Source: Mytilus edulis
Taxonomy: Eukaryota; Mollusca; Bivalvia; Mytilida; Mytilidae
Reading direction: 5' to 3'
Length of the DNA stretch: 64,000 bases
Assembly (NCBI RefSeq): GCF_963676685.1
Contig: NC_092352.1
Coordinates: 29,221,117 to 29,285,116, forward strand
Position 1 is the first letter of the stretch; every line of letters begins with the position of its first letter. Positions 34,701-45,465 of this stretch are shown here, in pieces. Below the pieces are notes generated by a model. That model saw only the letters and a list, made by a program, of their open reading frames with translations, did not search any database and was not told the origin of the DNA. A program made the position numbers and the translations under genes.

Positions 34701-35615
34701 GATAAAGCTCAGATCGAATCAGTGTGTTGTAACAATTCAGAAGGACCTCTGATAGACTTTGTCACCAATCTAGGAATTAACATATTAAGCTGTTGTTCTT
34801 TTGCGTAAGCCTATACTTAATTCATCCATTGATAACATTGATGTTTTACTATATTCTATTTGTAATATATTAAATATATTTTTGTTTGCTCTTTATTATT
34901 GCTCAGTGTTTTAATATTGGTGAAAGTGTTGTAAAATTACAATTATACATTACATATTTGAATCATTGTATAAAATTAAGATGCGAGTTTTATCATTGCG
35001 AGCAATCAAACAAGAGGACGTCTATAGGTCAACATACAATATGATGATTCCAGAATATACATAACTTCTTTCATTTCAGATTGCGACCTTACGCGTGACA
35101 GGACAGCAATTAAAAAATATTACGCACAAAGGAGAAAACAATGGGTAAGGAATTAAAAAGATGTTGAAATATAATAACGAACGTTTTTACACTGAATTAT
35201 CTATTTATAACAGTCCACTGTAACGTTTTTACAACTTTTCTGTCCGTCTGATCATACACCGATGTCTTAGATTTTTTTTTTCGACTACAAAAACAAATTA
35301 ATATTCAAAATAAAACTGACAGTATTCCTTTTTACATTAAAGTTGTATAGCAAATATTGTGTTTGTTCTGTGAACTGCTTAAATATATTAGAATATGATG
35401 TTTTTTACTGACTAGCTTAAAGATATGTTACATATACTTGTATAAAAATAAACAAATCAATAAGTCTGCAGGTATTCAAAAATATCTTTGACATCAAATA
35501 ATGTAATGCATTTCATTGAATTTAATTCTTTTTGTTTTTACAGTTCAAAATTTCAAACATGCGGAATTTTTGGAGGAAAATGAAGAACAAGATACAGAGA
35601 TTGAAAAAAGATTAA
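28702..35615 (+). CDS. Secreted acidic, eight-cysteine protein A (unrecognised family, six exons)
   Basis: Exons 28702-28704, 30927-31245, 31831-31992, 34254-34319, 35080-35144 and 35544-35615 join in frame to 228 aa. Every intron is GT-AG and boundaries match paralogue B. Residues 1-19 are a signal peptide (MKTTRVVLFFIAILVVGKC). Residues 20-113 are strongly acidic with loosely repeated units of about 21 residues containing ERS.DE. A dibasic site (IVRRETLEEL, 116-117) precedes a domain with eight cysteines at 141, 153, 156, 160, 166, 169, 173 and 185. The tail (about 195-228) is rich in K/R with NFWRKMKNKIQRLKKD at its end. This layout resembles propeptide-neutralised cationic peptides, but that is inference; a calcium- or matrix-binding role is an alternative. 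I do not know the family. Confidence 0.85.
29788..29875 (-). pseudogene. Possible orphan EGF-like exon inside intron 1 of gene A, opposite strand
   Basis: After a good acceptor (TTACTGTTTTAG) the minus strand reads GGSCDLCYSGHFGDSCNQLC, which has the spacing of an EGF/laminin-type repeat, then a stop at 29788-29790. No flanking exon is found. It may be a relic of an EGF-repeat gene or a chance match. Confidence 0.3.
30640..30800 (+). repeat. Fragment of interspersed repeat G in intron 1 of gene A
   Basis: GGTTTAGCTATCTATAAAAC and CCATCATTTTCTACATAAAG match 54095-54300 (GGTTCAGCTAGCTATAAAAC, CCACCATTTTCTACATAAGA). Minus copies are at about 40250-40520 and 52900-53010. Confidence 0.6.
30927..31245 (+). 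CDS. Acidic protein A exon 2 (signal peptide and acidic region)
   Basis: Acceptor TTCAATTGTAG and donor GTAAG after GAGGAAG. Encodes residues 2-107. The frame is supported by near-identity with paralogue B exon 2. Confidence 0.9.
31831..31992 (+). CDS. Acidic protein A exon 3 (dibasic site, cysteines 1-4)
   Basis: Acceptor GTGTTAG, donor GTAACA; 162 nt, phase 1 at both ends. Contains IVRRETLEEL, CGVKHKFVPMEKC and C-x2-C-x3-C. Confidence 0.9.
32770..34070. repeat. Head-to-head pair of repeat D copies in intron 3 of gene A
   Basis: 32770-33705 reads as a plus copy (GGTGGACGTTTCGTCCCCGA to GATGAGTCTTATGTAGACGA), interrupted by a 653-bp element. 33716-34070 reads as a minus copy (AACCAGGATTATAATTTAGT to GATACCCTCGGGGT). 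Together they form a large imperfect palindrome inside the transcribed intron. Confidence 0.75.
32997..33649. mobile_element. Inverted-repeat DNA element, 653 bp, diverged third copy
   Basis: Ends GGTAGCAATAAATAGTTAGG and CTATGTATTGCTAC. Its interior (ATCTTCCATAGATTT, CCATGGCAACGATCTGCATT, GATGTCACATATTT) matches the reverse complement of the 23437-24101 element. It splits a repeat D copy exactly at CAACTTTG/GTACTTGTTTGGC, so the empty site is known. Confidence 0.8.
34254..34319 (+). CDS. Acidic protein A exon 4 (cysteines 5-7)
   Basis: Acceptor ATTTTCAG, donor GTAAAG; 66 nt. Encodes TRTCRSCRPICRADRKELK, a second C-x2-C-x3-C motif. Confidence 0.88.
35080..35144 (+). CDS. Acidic protein A exon 5 (cysteine 8)
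   Basis: Acceptor CATTTCAG, donor GTAAGG; 65 nt, phase 1 in and phase 0 out. Encodes CDLTRDRTAIKKYYAQRRK, basic. Confidence 0.85.
35544..35615 (+). CDS. Acidic protein A exon 6 (basic tail and stop)
   Basis: Acceptor TTTTTACAG; encodes 23 residues ending RLKKD, then TAA. The frame choice is supported by paralogue B, which reads NFW.....RILRLKK at the same place. Confidence 0.82.
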   Translation, partial: FKISNMRNFWRKMKNKIQRLKKD

Positions 35616-35642
35616 AAATATTTTATTAAAAGTCAATGCTGA

Positions 35643-35648
35643 AATAAA
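35643..35648 (+). promoter_or_regulatory. Polyadenylation signal of acidic gene A
   Basis: AATAAA 28 bases after the stop. The surrounding AATGCTGAAATAAA and CAGTACGATAACAAAA are conserved in paralogue B. Confidence 0.8.
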
Positions 35649-35659
35649 GTTCAGTACGA

Positions 35660-36305
35660 TAACAAAACTAAATGTGTTTTGTGTTATTTAATACTTCAAC
35701 GCTACAATTCGGGACTTACGAATCTCTATAGTGTTCAAGTTTATGTATTATTAAACTGTGTTAACAAGATAAATGAAGATTAATCAATATATTTTCCTGG
35801 TAATTGTGAACTGCATTGGTAACTTGCAAATAATCTGGAAGCTAAGGTCTAGATACTGGTTTAATTGTAGTACGCTATAATAGAACAAAACAGTCAATAA
35901 TATCATATATAAATCCAAAGCGAGACAACAGCTAAGGGACGCCTTTGACGTACTTCGTCGTGTGTAATTATTGATAAACTCGTAATATTCGTAGAAAAAA
36001 TAGTTCAGTTCACATGGCTATACCATACATATATATATATATAAACGGTGTTTCTATTAACCTGGTAGTGTTTATGTATTGCAAGATCCACGTGTAGGCT
36101 CGCTCTGGTTATGGTTATAAAAATAAGTCAAACTGTGTTTTGTTCTGTGAGCTGTTGATAGTGGATCGTCACCTGTTACGGCCGTATTTATACCACGAAC
36201 AAATTGGTAATATTTGTTAACCTTTTAGGCATTTATTTTTTATCAAGTTTGAAATAATTTTTTATATACTCTTGTGAAAGATTTCACTAATTAAGTGAGT
36301 ATCGC
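35660..36305. other. Intergenic, nothing recognised
   Basis: AT-rich sequence downstream of gene A with a short (AT)n run near 36030. No exon or placed repeat. Confidence 0.4.
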
Positions 36306-36309
36306 CGTG

Positions 36310-36610
36310 AGCTCGATTATTCTACATCGGATAGAGGTATAGGGGGTTGAGATTTCAAAAAACATTTTTAACCCCGTAGTATTTTTGCACCTGTTCCAAG
36401 TCAGAAGCCTCTGGACTTTGTTAGTCTTATGTGTTTCTTTTTAACTCTAAATCGTTTATAAGTTTTGAATTAAGTGTGACGTCCTTTTTCATTTAACAAG
36501 CACAAACATTTTTGCAGGATTTACTCGCTATGTTGAAGACCAATTGGTGGACTATTTTCTGTTCTTCTGTCGTTTTGTTGTCTCCCATTTCCATTCTCAT
36601 TTTTTACCTT
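36310..36610 (+). repeat. 3' tail of RT element family Q (fragment)
   Basis: GGATAGAGGTATAGGGGGTT, CCTGTTCCAAGTCAGAAGCC, then a degraded TTGAAGACCAATTGGTGGAC and CCCATTTCCATTCTCA. No coding part. Confidence 0.7.
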
Positions 36611-37740
36611 TCTTATTGCTAAAGATAAGATCACATACTGAGATCTAAATACATTTGTATCGTCTTGCTGTATCGTAAAAGTATACCCCATATTTACATT
36701 TATTTTTAACTTCTAGTGACTGTTTTTATCTAACGGCTTCTTTTGTAGTTTTCGTTGTCACTGATTAATACCACAAAAAAGAAAAGACAAAAATATCAGT
36801 ACATTTTAAAACGATTATAAGCATTTTAAATACTTATGTCATTGAGATTAAGATATTTCTTTCATTTATTTGTTGTGGTGAATTTAAACGAAAACAAAGT
36901 CGTTCATTCTGCTGGTGAATTGATTATTGATATGAAGATTATACCATTGTTGAAGATTCATCACTGTTTTGAAGGGTTAATTGTCTTTGTCATTCCCACA
37001 TTCGAAATGCTCTACCGTACTCTAAGCGTTTTCAATGAACCTGTGATAGTTTTAACCAGATACCCTCGATACCACAAAATTGGGAAGCCAACTAAATTAA
37101 GTTCTAGTAGCATTAAAACTGTAAGGACCTTAATAGAACAGCCAAACAGTTTAACGGCAACCTGAAAGAATTGCAACCCTATTTCTTTTACGAAACACGA
37201 GCAAATCAATGTGTTTAAATTGTGCAGTGCACCGAAATCATTACCACTTGGTCCAAAAGGATGCCATTCTAATAAGCTGCCAGTCCTTTCGGTATTATCA
37301 TGACTTAAATAATAAAGTTTGTTTTTAGTTTTTCAGTTTATCATTGAAACAATAATCAATTTCATAACTTTAAAGTAGACCATTAATTACGGTAGCATAT
37401 CGATGATCAAAATTCACAAATTTGATCAAAAATATACACATTATTGTAACAAACAAACCTTTTGATACTCTCAAAAACGGGAGTAAGGGTCTCCTGTTAG
37501 GCATGGTCTCCTGCTTAGCGAATTCACAATTAAAAATAGGACACACTCGCATAATTGCAAGATCATACGACTATAGACTATACTGGTATCACAAAATTTT
37601 ATATTGTGAAAACATGTCGCTTGTCAGTTGAGACACAGATACAGACATATAGGAGAACTAAATTTTGGTGGTGACAGTAAAATTTAAACAGTGTCAAGTT
37701 ATATGGTTCCATTGGATCACACTAATGTTAAAGACATTCG
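36611..37740. other. Intergenic, nothing firm recognised
   Basis: A plus-strand frame of 109 codons at 36836-37165 has no recognisable motif and no similar partner in the window; I treat it as chance. No exon with good splice sites is evident. Confidence 0.35.
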
Positions 37741-39235
37741 TTATAAAAGAGGGACGAAAGATACCAAAGGGACAGTCAAACTCATAAATCGAAAATTAAC
37801 TGACAACGCCATGGCTAAAATTTAAAAAAGACAAACAGACAAACAATAGTTCACATGACACAACATAGAAAACTAAAGAATAAACAACACGAACACGACC
37901 AAAAACTAGGGGTGATCTCAGGTGCTCCGGAAGGATAAGCAGATCCTGCTCCATATGTGGCACCCGTCGTGTTGCTTATGTGATAACAAATCCGGTAAAT
38001 AGTCTAATTTGGTAGGTCACATTTATGAAAGGGAAGGGGATTATAGTTACGACGTAAGGAACATATCCGATATCATTTGTGAAACGGTTATTCCAAAACG
38101 GTTAACCAACTCGTGATGGCGTCCGTAAAATTTACGAAGGGATAATTTCAACTTCACTATTTGGAAAACTTGGTTTAATAGCTTCCTTGTGAACAGCAAC
38201 CCTCTATCAAGAAAATCATGATATGAAATGCAAGCACGGGAACATCGTATCAATTGGGAGATATATACCCAGTATGCAGAAATGGAAAGTTCACAATTGG
38301 AAAGCTGAAATCATCTCTTTTGTCGTAAAGTTTTCAACCGACCCTCATTGTCAATTTTTAGATGTAAGTCAAGATATGAGGCCGACTTAACTGTATCTGT
38401 AGTATTCTTTATCTCTAGTTCGATGGGATAGATGCGTATCACATAGTCACCAAATTTTGAATAATTAGTGAACGAATATCATCTATATAGCGGAAACTTC
38501 TCATCTTTCTTCCTTAGAAATTCCTGCATGCAGTCAGCCTCATAATAATAAAGAAACAAGTCGGCAAGTAGAGGGGCACAGTTTGTTCCCATTGGAATGC
38601 AGACATTCTGCTGAAAAACACGTCCTCAAACGTAACAAATATGTTGTCAATCAAGAAATCAAGCATCTTGAAAATATCAGTTTCAGAGATTTTTTTGTTT
38701 GAATCAGAGTGATCCTTTACAAAGTAGGATTTATCCCTCCCTAAAACAAGATACTTGCATCTACGTTGGTCATTATTTTTTATTGAGCAAAGCAATACCA
38801 ACTCTTTCAATTTGTCTTTTAGTTTGGAATGTGGAATACTTGTGTAAAGAGTAGAAAAGTCAAATGTTTTAATACTGTAATAAGATGAAAGAGAGTCAGA
38901 TTGTATGTACTCTAAAAGATCTTTGGAATTTGTAAGTATCCACATCTGATTCACGCCACCTCTAGAATAGGCAATTTCCCAATAACTTTGAAGTCCGTCT
39001 TTAATTGCTGATAAAATAGATGTTAATGATTTAGAAAGAGGTTTCGTGGAACACTTGGAAGACCTAGCAATATACCGTTGTTTGTAAGGACACTTACGTA
39101 GTTTAGGTATCCAATACAGTGATGGAAGAACCAGTTCTTTATCTTTGGTTGAAATTCCAAAGGAACATAGAACAGACCTATGATTATCCAGGATTTCCTC
39201 TTTGGTAAGTGTCGTGAGAACATGCACGAGCTTAA
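37741..39235 (-). pseudogene. Penelope-like element P (copy 5), frameshifted RT plus 3' tail
   Basis: Minus-strand frame 39227-38514 begins inside the RT and carries LYWIPKLRKCPYKQRYIARS, CSTKPLSKSLTSIL, motif A FDFSTLYTSIPHSKL and MLDFLIDNIFVTF. A frameshift at motif B breaks GxPxGTNCAPL. The C-terminal part appears in another frame (38253-38047), then the standard tail to 37741. Dead copy, truncated at its 5' end; longest coding remnant of family P in the window. Confidence 0.85.
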
Positions 39236-39454
39236 AGTATTACTATAAATATGTTAACCTCGACAGAGAATCTTTCAAATGAATTTTATTGATTCTGTCG
39301 GGCTTTCAAATATTTGGTATCTAGCCTATCTGAATCTGGTTTCTAGAATAAAATATTCGAAAAACAACTGTTGCGCTCACTGAACTTTTTTTCAAAATTT
39401 TATATACTAAGTACACTTTAAATTTCTATAATAATGTGTAATTATAAATAAACT

Positions 39455-40050
39455 AGATGTATCAAAGCGACACGAATGGCCCCGTCTCAAAAAGTTAAAA
39501 AAAAAATCTGCAATTTCAATAACACATGTGGACACAAACATGATTGTAGTCTCACATATTGAAAAAATAGCTCAAAATCTTGAGGCGTATAGAAAATTGT
39601 CCATATGACTGTGATTTTCAACAATTTATCAAAGTCCAAAGCCCAAAATTATAGTAAAATTTAGCCGAGGAGAATGAAACTTAAACTTGATCTGTAACTA
39701 ATCTTGGCTAACTCGCATACCAGAAATCATCCCATTATCTGAAAGCGTTTAGAAAAAAAACTGTATAACTGTGATTTTCAACAATTTATTAAAGTCCATA
39801 GCCTGTAATTTAGGCAAAAATTAGCCGAGCGGAACAAAACTTAAACTTGATCTGTAACTCATCATGGTTAACTCACATACCATAAATTAGCCCAATCTCT
39901 GAAAAAAACTCCGTAAAATGGTTTGTTTCAGAATGACGGAATGACGGAATTACGGAATGACGAAATGACAGAATTACGTAATGACGGAATGATGGACAAG
40001 GGTAAAACTATATGGCACCGACAACTTCGTTGCGGGGCCAAAAAAAAAAT
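39455..40050. repeat. Bivalve repeat with internal duplication and a TGACGGAA-type microsatellite
   Basis: Two related blocks contain TGTGATTTTCAACAATTTAT near 39620 and 39771, spaced about 150 bp, then CTTAAACTTGATCTGTAACT twice. The right end has (GAATGACG)-like units at 39930-39995 and finishes CAACTTCGTTGCGGGGCC; the left start has GAATGGCCCCGTC. Non-coding. Confidence 0.65.
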
Positions 40051-41035
40051 ATGAATAATTCAGAGTTTGAACGTATGGTAATAATATTATAGGTTATTTT
40101 CTTTTTTTCAATTTGATAGAACCACTAGTTCGCTAGTTGAAAATGAATATCGACATATTTCCATATGTGCTGTCTGTTCTTTCGTTTCTAAATTTGAATA
40201 ATTGGTCGTTTAGTTTAGAAAAAAGTTAAATCACAAAAAAACTGAACTCTGAGGAAAATCTAAAACGGAAGTCGCTAATTAAATTGCAAATCAAAAGCTC
40301 AAACACACCAAATGAATGAACAACAACTGTCTAATTCCTGACTTGTTACAGAAACTTCTTAAGTAGAAAATGATGGACGAAACCTGGTTTATTGTTAGCT
40401 AAACCTCTCATTTGTATGACAGTCGTATAAAATTCAATTGCGAATGAGGACTCACATAATTCTCAATTGTTAATTGCATATTTAAAAAAAATAGCTGTAG
40501 TACAATTAACAATGAGAAAACTGTCCACCTACAACAATTAGACATGGATGTTACCAACAAATGTCGGAAGGACAAATAAGCTATTACCACTACTTAGAGT
40601 CAGTCGTCCGGCGTTCTTTATCGTCTGCCCTTCGCCGTCTTCGTTTTTGTAATTTGTCATCTCTCCTCCGTCGTCCGTTAACTTTTACCAAATTCTTCTC
40701 ATCTACATTTACTTGGCTATTTTGAAACCAAAATTACCAAAAAATCATCATTGATGTATCTTGTTTAATACTTGTGTCCGTTTGTCAATCAATATGACCG
40801 ATTGACATGGCATAGGAGAAAAAAATATTAAAAGTCGCTTACATAGAAAAAATCTTTAAAGGGTAAGAATGGCGATATCGTCTTGCTGTCCATTTTAAAT
40901 GAAACTGTCAGACGACTTTTATAAGAGTCATGACTCTGAAAAAACGATTTTGATCATTTTTCATATTTGTATATTTTCTGAAAAACATATGATGGATAGG
41001 GGCAACTGTAAACGGCATCATGGTCAACATGACAA
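40051..41035. other. Intergenic, with a minus copy of repeat G at about 40250-40520
   Basis: GTCGCTAATTAAATTGCAAA, AAAATGATGGACGAAACCTG and AGCTAAACCTCTCATTTGTA are diverged opposite-strand words of repeat G. The rest holds nothing I can identify. Confidence 0.45.
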
Positions 41036-41690
41036 AAAGGGGCAAAAGATACTAGAGGGACAGACAAACTCATAGATCGAAAATAAGCTGAAAACGGCAT
41101 GGCTAAAAAGAAAAAGACAAACAAACAAATAATAGAACATAATACACAGCATAGAAAACTATGACTAAGCAACACGAACCCGACCCAAAAAATTAGGGTG
41201 ATCTGAAGTGCTCCGGAAGGGGTAAGCAGATCCTGTTCCACCAGTGGCATCCGGTAAATAGTCTAATTTGGTAGGTAATATTCGAGAAAAGGGAAGGAGA
41301 TTGCAGAACGACATAAGGAACATATCCGATATCATCTGTGAAACGGTTATTCCATAACGGCCAACCAACTCGTGATGGCGTCCGTAAAATTCACGAAGGG
41401 ATGATTTCAACTTCACTATTTAGACCTCTTGGTTTAATAGCTTACTTGTGATGACCAACCCTCTATCAAGACAATCATGATAGGACATACAAGCCCGGCA
41501 ATATCGTATCAATAGGGAGATATATACTCCGTATGCAGGTGCTGCTGAAATGTTGCTACATAGAAATGGAAAGTTCACAATTGGGAAGCTGAAATCCATC
41601 TCGTTTGTCGTAAAGTTTTGTTTTCAACCGACCCTTATGGTCAATTTCTAGATGTGAGTCAAGATATATATAATAGTCAACATCGCCTAA
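41036..41690 (-). pseudogene. Penelope-like element P (copy 6), 3' end only
   Basis: Tail plus degraded RT C-terminus on the minus strand ([33 protein letters not shown]). Placed directly before copy 7 in the same orientation. Confidence 0.8.
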
Positions 41691-41819
41691 ATCCTCAGAC
41701 GAATCCTTATTGGAGTTAACTTGCTTTACTTGTGACTTTTTGTTTGTCTATTATCTTGAAAGCTAAAATTGAAAGTTACAAACTGTGAATAGCAACAGTT
41801 CCCAGCAAGAAAAGATTTA

Positions 41820-42960
41820 TATAAAAGAGGGACGAAAGATACCAAAGGGACAGTCAAACTCATAAATCTAAAACAAACTGACAACGCCATGGCTAAAAAT
41901 GAAAAAGACAAACAAACAACAGCACACACGACACAACATAGAAAACTAAAGAATAAACAACACGAACCCCACCAAAAAACTAGGGGTGATCTCAGGTGCT
42001 CCGGAAGGGTAAGCAGATCCTGCTCCACATGTGGCACCCGTCGTGTTGCTTATGTGATAACAAATCCGGTAAATGGTCTAATTCGGTAGGTCACATTCAT
42101 GAAAGGTAAGGGGATTGTAGTTACGATGTAAGGAACATATCCGATATCATTTGTGAAACGGTTATTCCATAACGGTCAACCAACTCGTGATGGCGTCCGT
42201 AAAATTTACGAAGGGATGATTTCAAGTTCACCATTTGGAACTCTTGGTTTAATAGCTTCCTTGTGAGCATCAACCCTCTATCAAGAAAATCATGATAGGA
42301 AATGCAAGCACGGGAATATCGTATCAACTGGGAGATATATACCCCGTATGCAGGTGCTGCTGGAATGTTGCTACTTAGAAATGGAAAGTTCACAATTGGA
42401 AAGCTGAAATCATCTCTTTTGTCGTAAAGTTTTGTTTTCAACCGACCCTCATTGTCAATTTCTAGATGTAAGTCAAGATATGAGGCCGACGTAACTGTAT
42501 CTGTAGTATCCTTTATCTCTAGCTCGATTGGATAGATGCGTTCCACATAGTCACTAAATTTTGAATTATTTAGTGAAAGAACATCATCTATATAGCAAAA
42601 AGTAGAGTTAAAGGATATTGCTAACTTCTCATCTTTCTTCCTAAGAGTACCTGCATGAAGTCAGCCTCATAATAATAAAGAAACAAGTCGGCAAGTAGAG
42701 GGGCACAGTTTGTTCCCACTGGAATGCCGACAGTCTGTTGAAAAACACGTCCCCCGAACGTTACAAATATGTTGTCAATCAAGAAATCAAGCATCTTGAT
42801 AATATCAGTTTCAGAGAATTTTTTGTTCGAATCAGAGTGATCCTTTACAAAGTAGGATTTATCCCTGCCCAAGACAAGTTACTTGTATCTACGTTGGCCA
42901 TTCTTTTTTACGAAGCAAAGCAATACCAACTCTTTCAATTTGTCTTTTAGTCGGTTGAGT
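41820..42960 (-). pseudogene. Penelope-like element P (copy 7), RT core with one frameshift plus 3' tail
   Basis: Minus-strand frame 42872-42621 reads MLDFLIDNIFVTFGGRVFQQ and motif B GIPVGTNCAPLLADLFLYYY. After a frameshift near 42620 the sequence resumes with motif C as CYIDDVLSLNN, then YLDLHLEIDNEGRLKTKLYD, FPIVNFPFLS and FYGRHHELVDRYG to the stop at 42121. Both catalytic aspartates of motif C survive, but the frameshift and missing 5' half make it inactive. Tail follows to 41820. Confidence 0.85.
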
Positions 42961-43179
42961 TATTGGCCTTAAACGATGATTTGTATTAATCAATGTTTTG
43001 CATTATTGCCTACTATTTTGAAAACTTTAATTCATAGAACGAAGTTTTTGAATTCGAATTTTTTTTTAAATATAACAATTAGAAGATGTGTTGTGACAAG
43101 ATCTTCAAATATGTCAAAATGCGAGAAATGGTTTGTCGTCGATTTTCTTTAGTAGTTGCCTTCATGTTTACCAATAAAG

Positions 43180-43345
43180 GCAATAGTAGTATACCGGTGT
43201 TAAACATTCCTAAATCGACTGAGAGGAAACAAATCTAGGAAACAAATGAAAACCGAGTGAAACACATCAACTATATGAGGAAAACAAAGAAACTATAGAA
43301 ACAACAAAGTGCAAAAACACGAACCCCACCAAAACCTAGGGGTGA
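43180..43345 (+). repeat. Repeat F copy
   Basis: AAAGGCAATAGTAGTATACC, then AACCGAGTGAAACACATCAA and ACACGAACCCCACC. Between 42961 and 43179 nothing is recognised. Confidence 0.55.
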
Positions 43346-43689
43346 TAACAATGTCATTAGTTAGTTTAAAGACAGACACACCGTCTAGATCAACGAATTC
43401 GTGATGGTGATCATTTTAAGACTTTTCTACTCATATGAGCAGTTTCTGCATAAAAATAACTTACTTTATTATGTATGATCTATAAAACTTTACTCGGTAG
43501 ATCGAAATTTTGATAGCTAGCAAAATTATCAGTAAGACAACATCTTCTTAAAAGCAACTTTACCTGAACTGTCAGTCAACTCCTGATATGAGATATTGCC
43601 CTCAAATGATGATTATAATCTATTTTTGCATTATTGGGGAAACTTTGGTGGATATATAAACACTAAACAAAAATAAGACAGCAAGACAA

Positions 43690-43860
43690 AATCTACAAAT
43701 AGGTTTACAAAGTCAGTCGAAGGACGCATCCGGGTGCGGGAATTTCTCGCTACATTGAAGACCTGTTGATGACCTTCTGCTGTTGTTTTTTCTATGGTCG
43801 GGTTGTTGTATCTTTGACACATTCCCCATTTCCATTCTCAATTTTATATGGTAAAAAAGA
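43690..43860 (+). repeat. 3' tail of RT element family Q (short copy)
   Basis: GAAGGACGCATCCGGGTGCG, AATTTCTCGCTACATTGAAG, GGTCGGGTTGTTGTATCTTT, CATTTCCATTCTCAATTTTA. About 150 bp, no coding part. Confidence 0.75.
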
Positions 43861-44499
43861 TAGTTTAGTCATGATTCATATTCTAATCTACTATGTTTAG
43901 GAGTCATAGTCATAGATGTCCACGTCATCAAAATCAAAAATTTCCGATAGGTTTTGTCCAAATATTGCTTCAGTTGTCTATTACTAACTAATGTTCGAAC
44001 ATTCTCAGGTTTTTTTTCAATTTTTCAAAATTTTGTTAACATTTCATCTACAATTATGACCATATAAGTGATAATGCATGTCACCATAAAACTGCTGGCA
44101 AGTCTTTTAATTGATTTTAATTGTTTATTTTACTTACATTTCTATACATGGTGATATTAGGCTCCCGCAAGCATGTTTAAATGAACCTCATTCTGCATGT
44201 ACCTGTCCAAATTCTGGAGCCTGTAATTCAGTGGTTTGTCGTTTGTTGCTGCAACTGATATTTGTCTTTTTGTTTAATGTTTTATAAAAAAAAATAGGGT
44301 AAAATGTACAATGTCATTTTAATATTTATTAAGTTCTTAAAGCAAATATAAAAAAGAAGATGTGGTATAATTGCAAATGAGAGAACTCGCCACAAGAGAC
44401 CAAATGACACAGAAAGAATTGTATATAGTTGAATTTTCCGAATTTGTCCACTGAAATATTGTCGTTATCAAAAGGTGCATGGCCAACATGGCTTTAACT
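43861..44499. other. Intergenic with partial repeat E
   Basis: 44155-44240 resembles the longer upstream part of repeat E (CAAGCATGTTTAA, GGAGCCTGTAATTCAGTGGT). 44350-44400 starts as repeat E (AAGATGTGGTATAATTGC). No exon. Confidence 0.45.
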
Positions 44500-44655
44500 A
44501 GAAAAGAGGAGCGAAAGATACCAAAGGGACATTCAAACTCATAAATCGAAAATAAACTGACAACGCTATGACTAAAAAAGAAAAAGACAAACAGACAAAC
44601 TATAGTACACAAAAGACAACATAAAAAAATAATGACTTAGTAACACGAACCCAAA
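44500..44655 (-). repeat. 3' tail of Penelope-like family P (copy 8, very short)
   Basis: GCGAAAGATACCAAAGGGAC, CAAACTCATAAATCGAAAAT, GACAACGCTATGACTAAAAA, then AACACGAACCC. Only the last about 150 bp of the element. Confidence 0.75.
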
Positions 44656-45460
44656 CAATAACTAAATGGGTTAAATGCAACTTTTATCTGTTATCTTGAA
44701 ACCCGTTATAGAAAGTGAAAATCTCACATGATCGGAAAAGATCAGATTATTGAGATTGCTTCCAACTGTTCATTACATCAAACGACTTGTTGCTGGAGTT
44801 AATCTTATTTCATGTATATTATTTTGAAATACATAATAGATAATAGATATTTTAACATTTATCTGAATAATTATCATAGATAGTTAAAAATTTGATAGCA
44901 AAAATATCACAAAGTATAGATCTACAATAATGCTACTATTTGTCAACAACGTCAATTGGTTCCTTATAGGAGTTATGACACCATTTTACCAACTTTTTGG
45001 CGTTAAATCATATTATTTTGAAAACAATAACAGATTAAAAGACTTCTTTACAGTTTAATAATATTTTAGTAGACAGTATCTACAAATACGCTCATGTTCC
45101 CATAATCGTCCGTTGGCTCTTTGTGGGCATGGTTGCAATTAAATAACAATGCTTACTAACTATGCGTGTTTGCCTTTTGTATTGAACACTATAATAAACA
45201 AATAGAAATTAATAAAGCAATATGTTAAGTAATATAAGATGTAATAGAAGCCCTTAACTAGCCACGGTTTACCATATTTGTTTTTAATTCAATCTTTGAT
45301 TTTTATCTTGAAAACTATATTACATGTAGATATGTAGAAACTTTAAAATGCAAATTTGATAAGCAGGACATTATCTATTAATATGTCAACATGACCGGAG
45401 TTGTCATAGCAGTCAACTCTTTATATGAGAAATGTATTTCCAATGAATGATGGATTTTTT
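44656..45460. other. Intergenic, nothing recognised
   Basis: AT-rich, no reading frame, exon or repeat that I can place. Confidence 0.4.
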
Positions 45461-45465
45461 TTTAA

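Noticed and set aside
36836-37165. 109-codon plus-strand frame
   Set aside because: No motif, no splice support, no related frame in the window; length is reachable by chance in DNA of this size.
39920-40000. CRISPR-like short repeats (GAATGACGGAATGACGG)
   Set aside because: Units are contiguous with no unique spacers and sit at the end of a eukaryotic repeat; it is a microsatellite.
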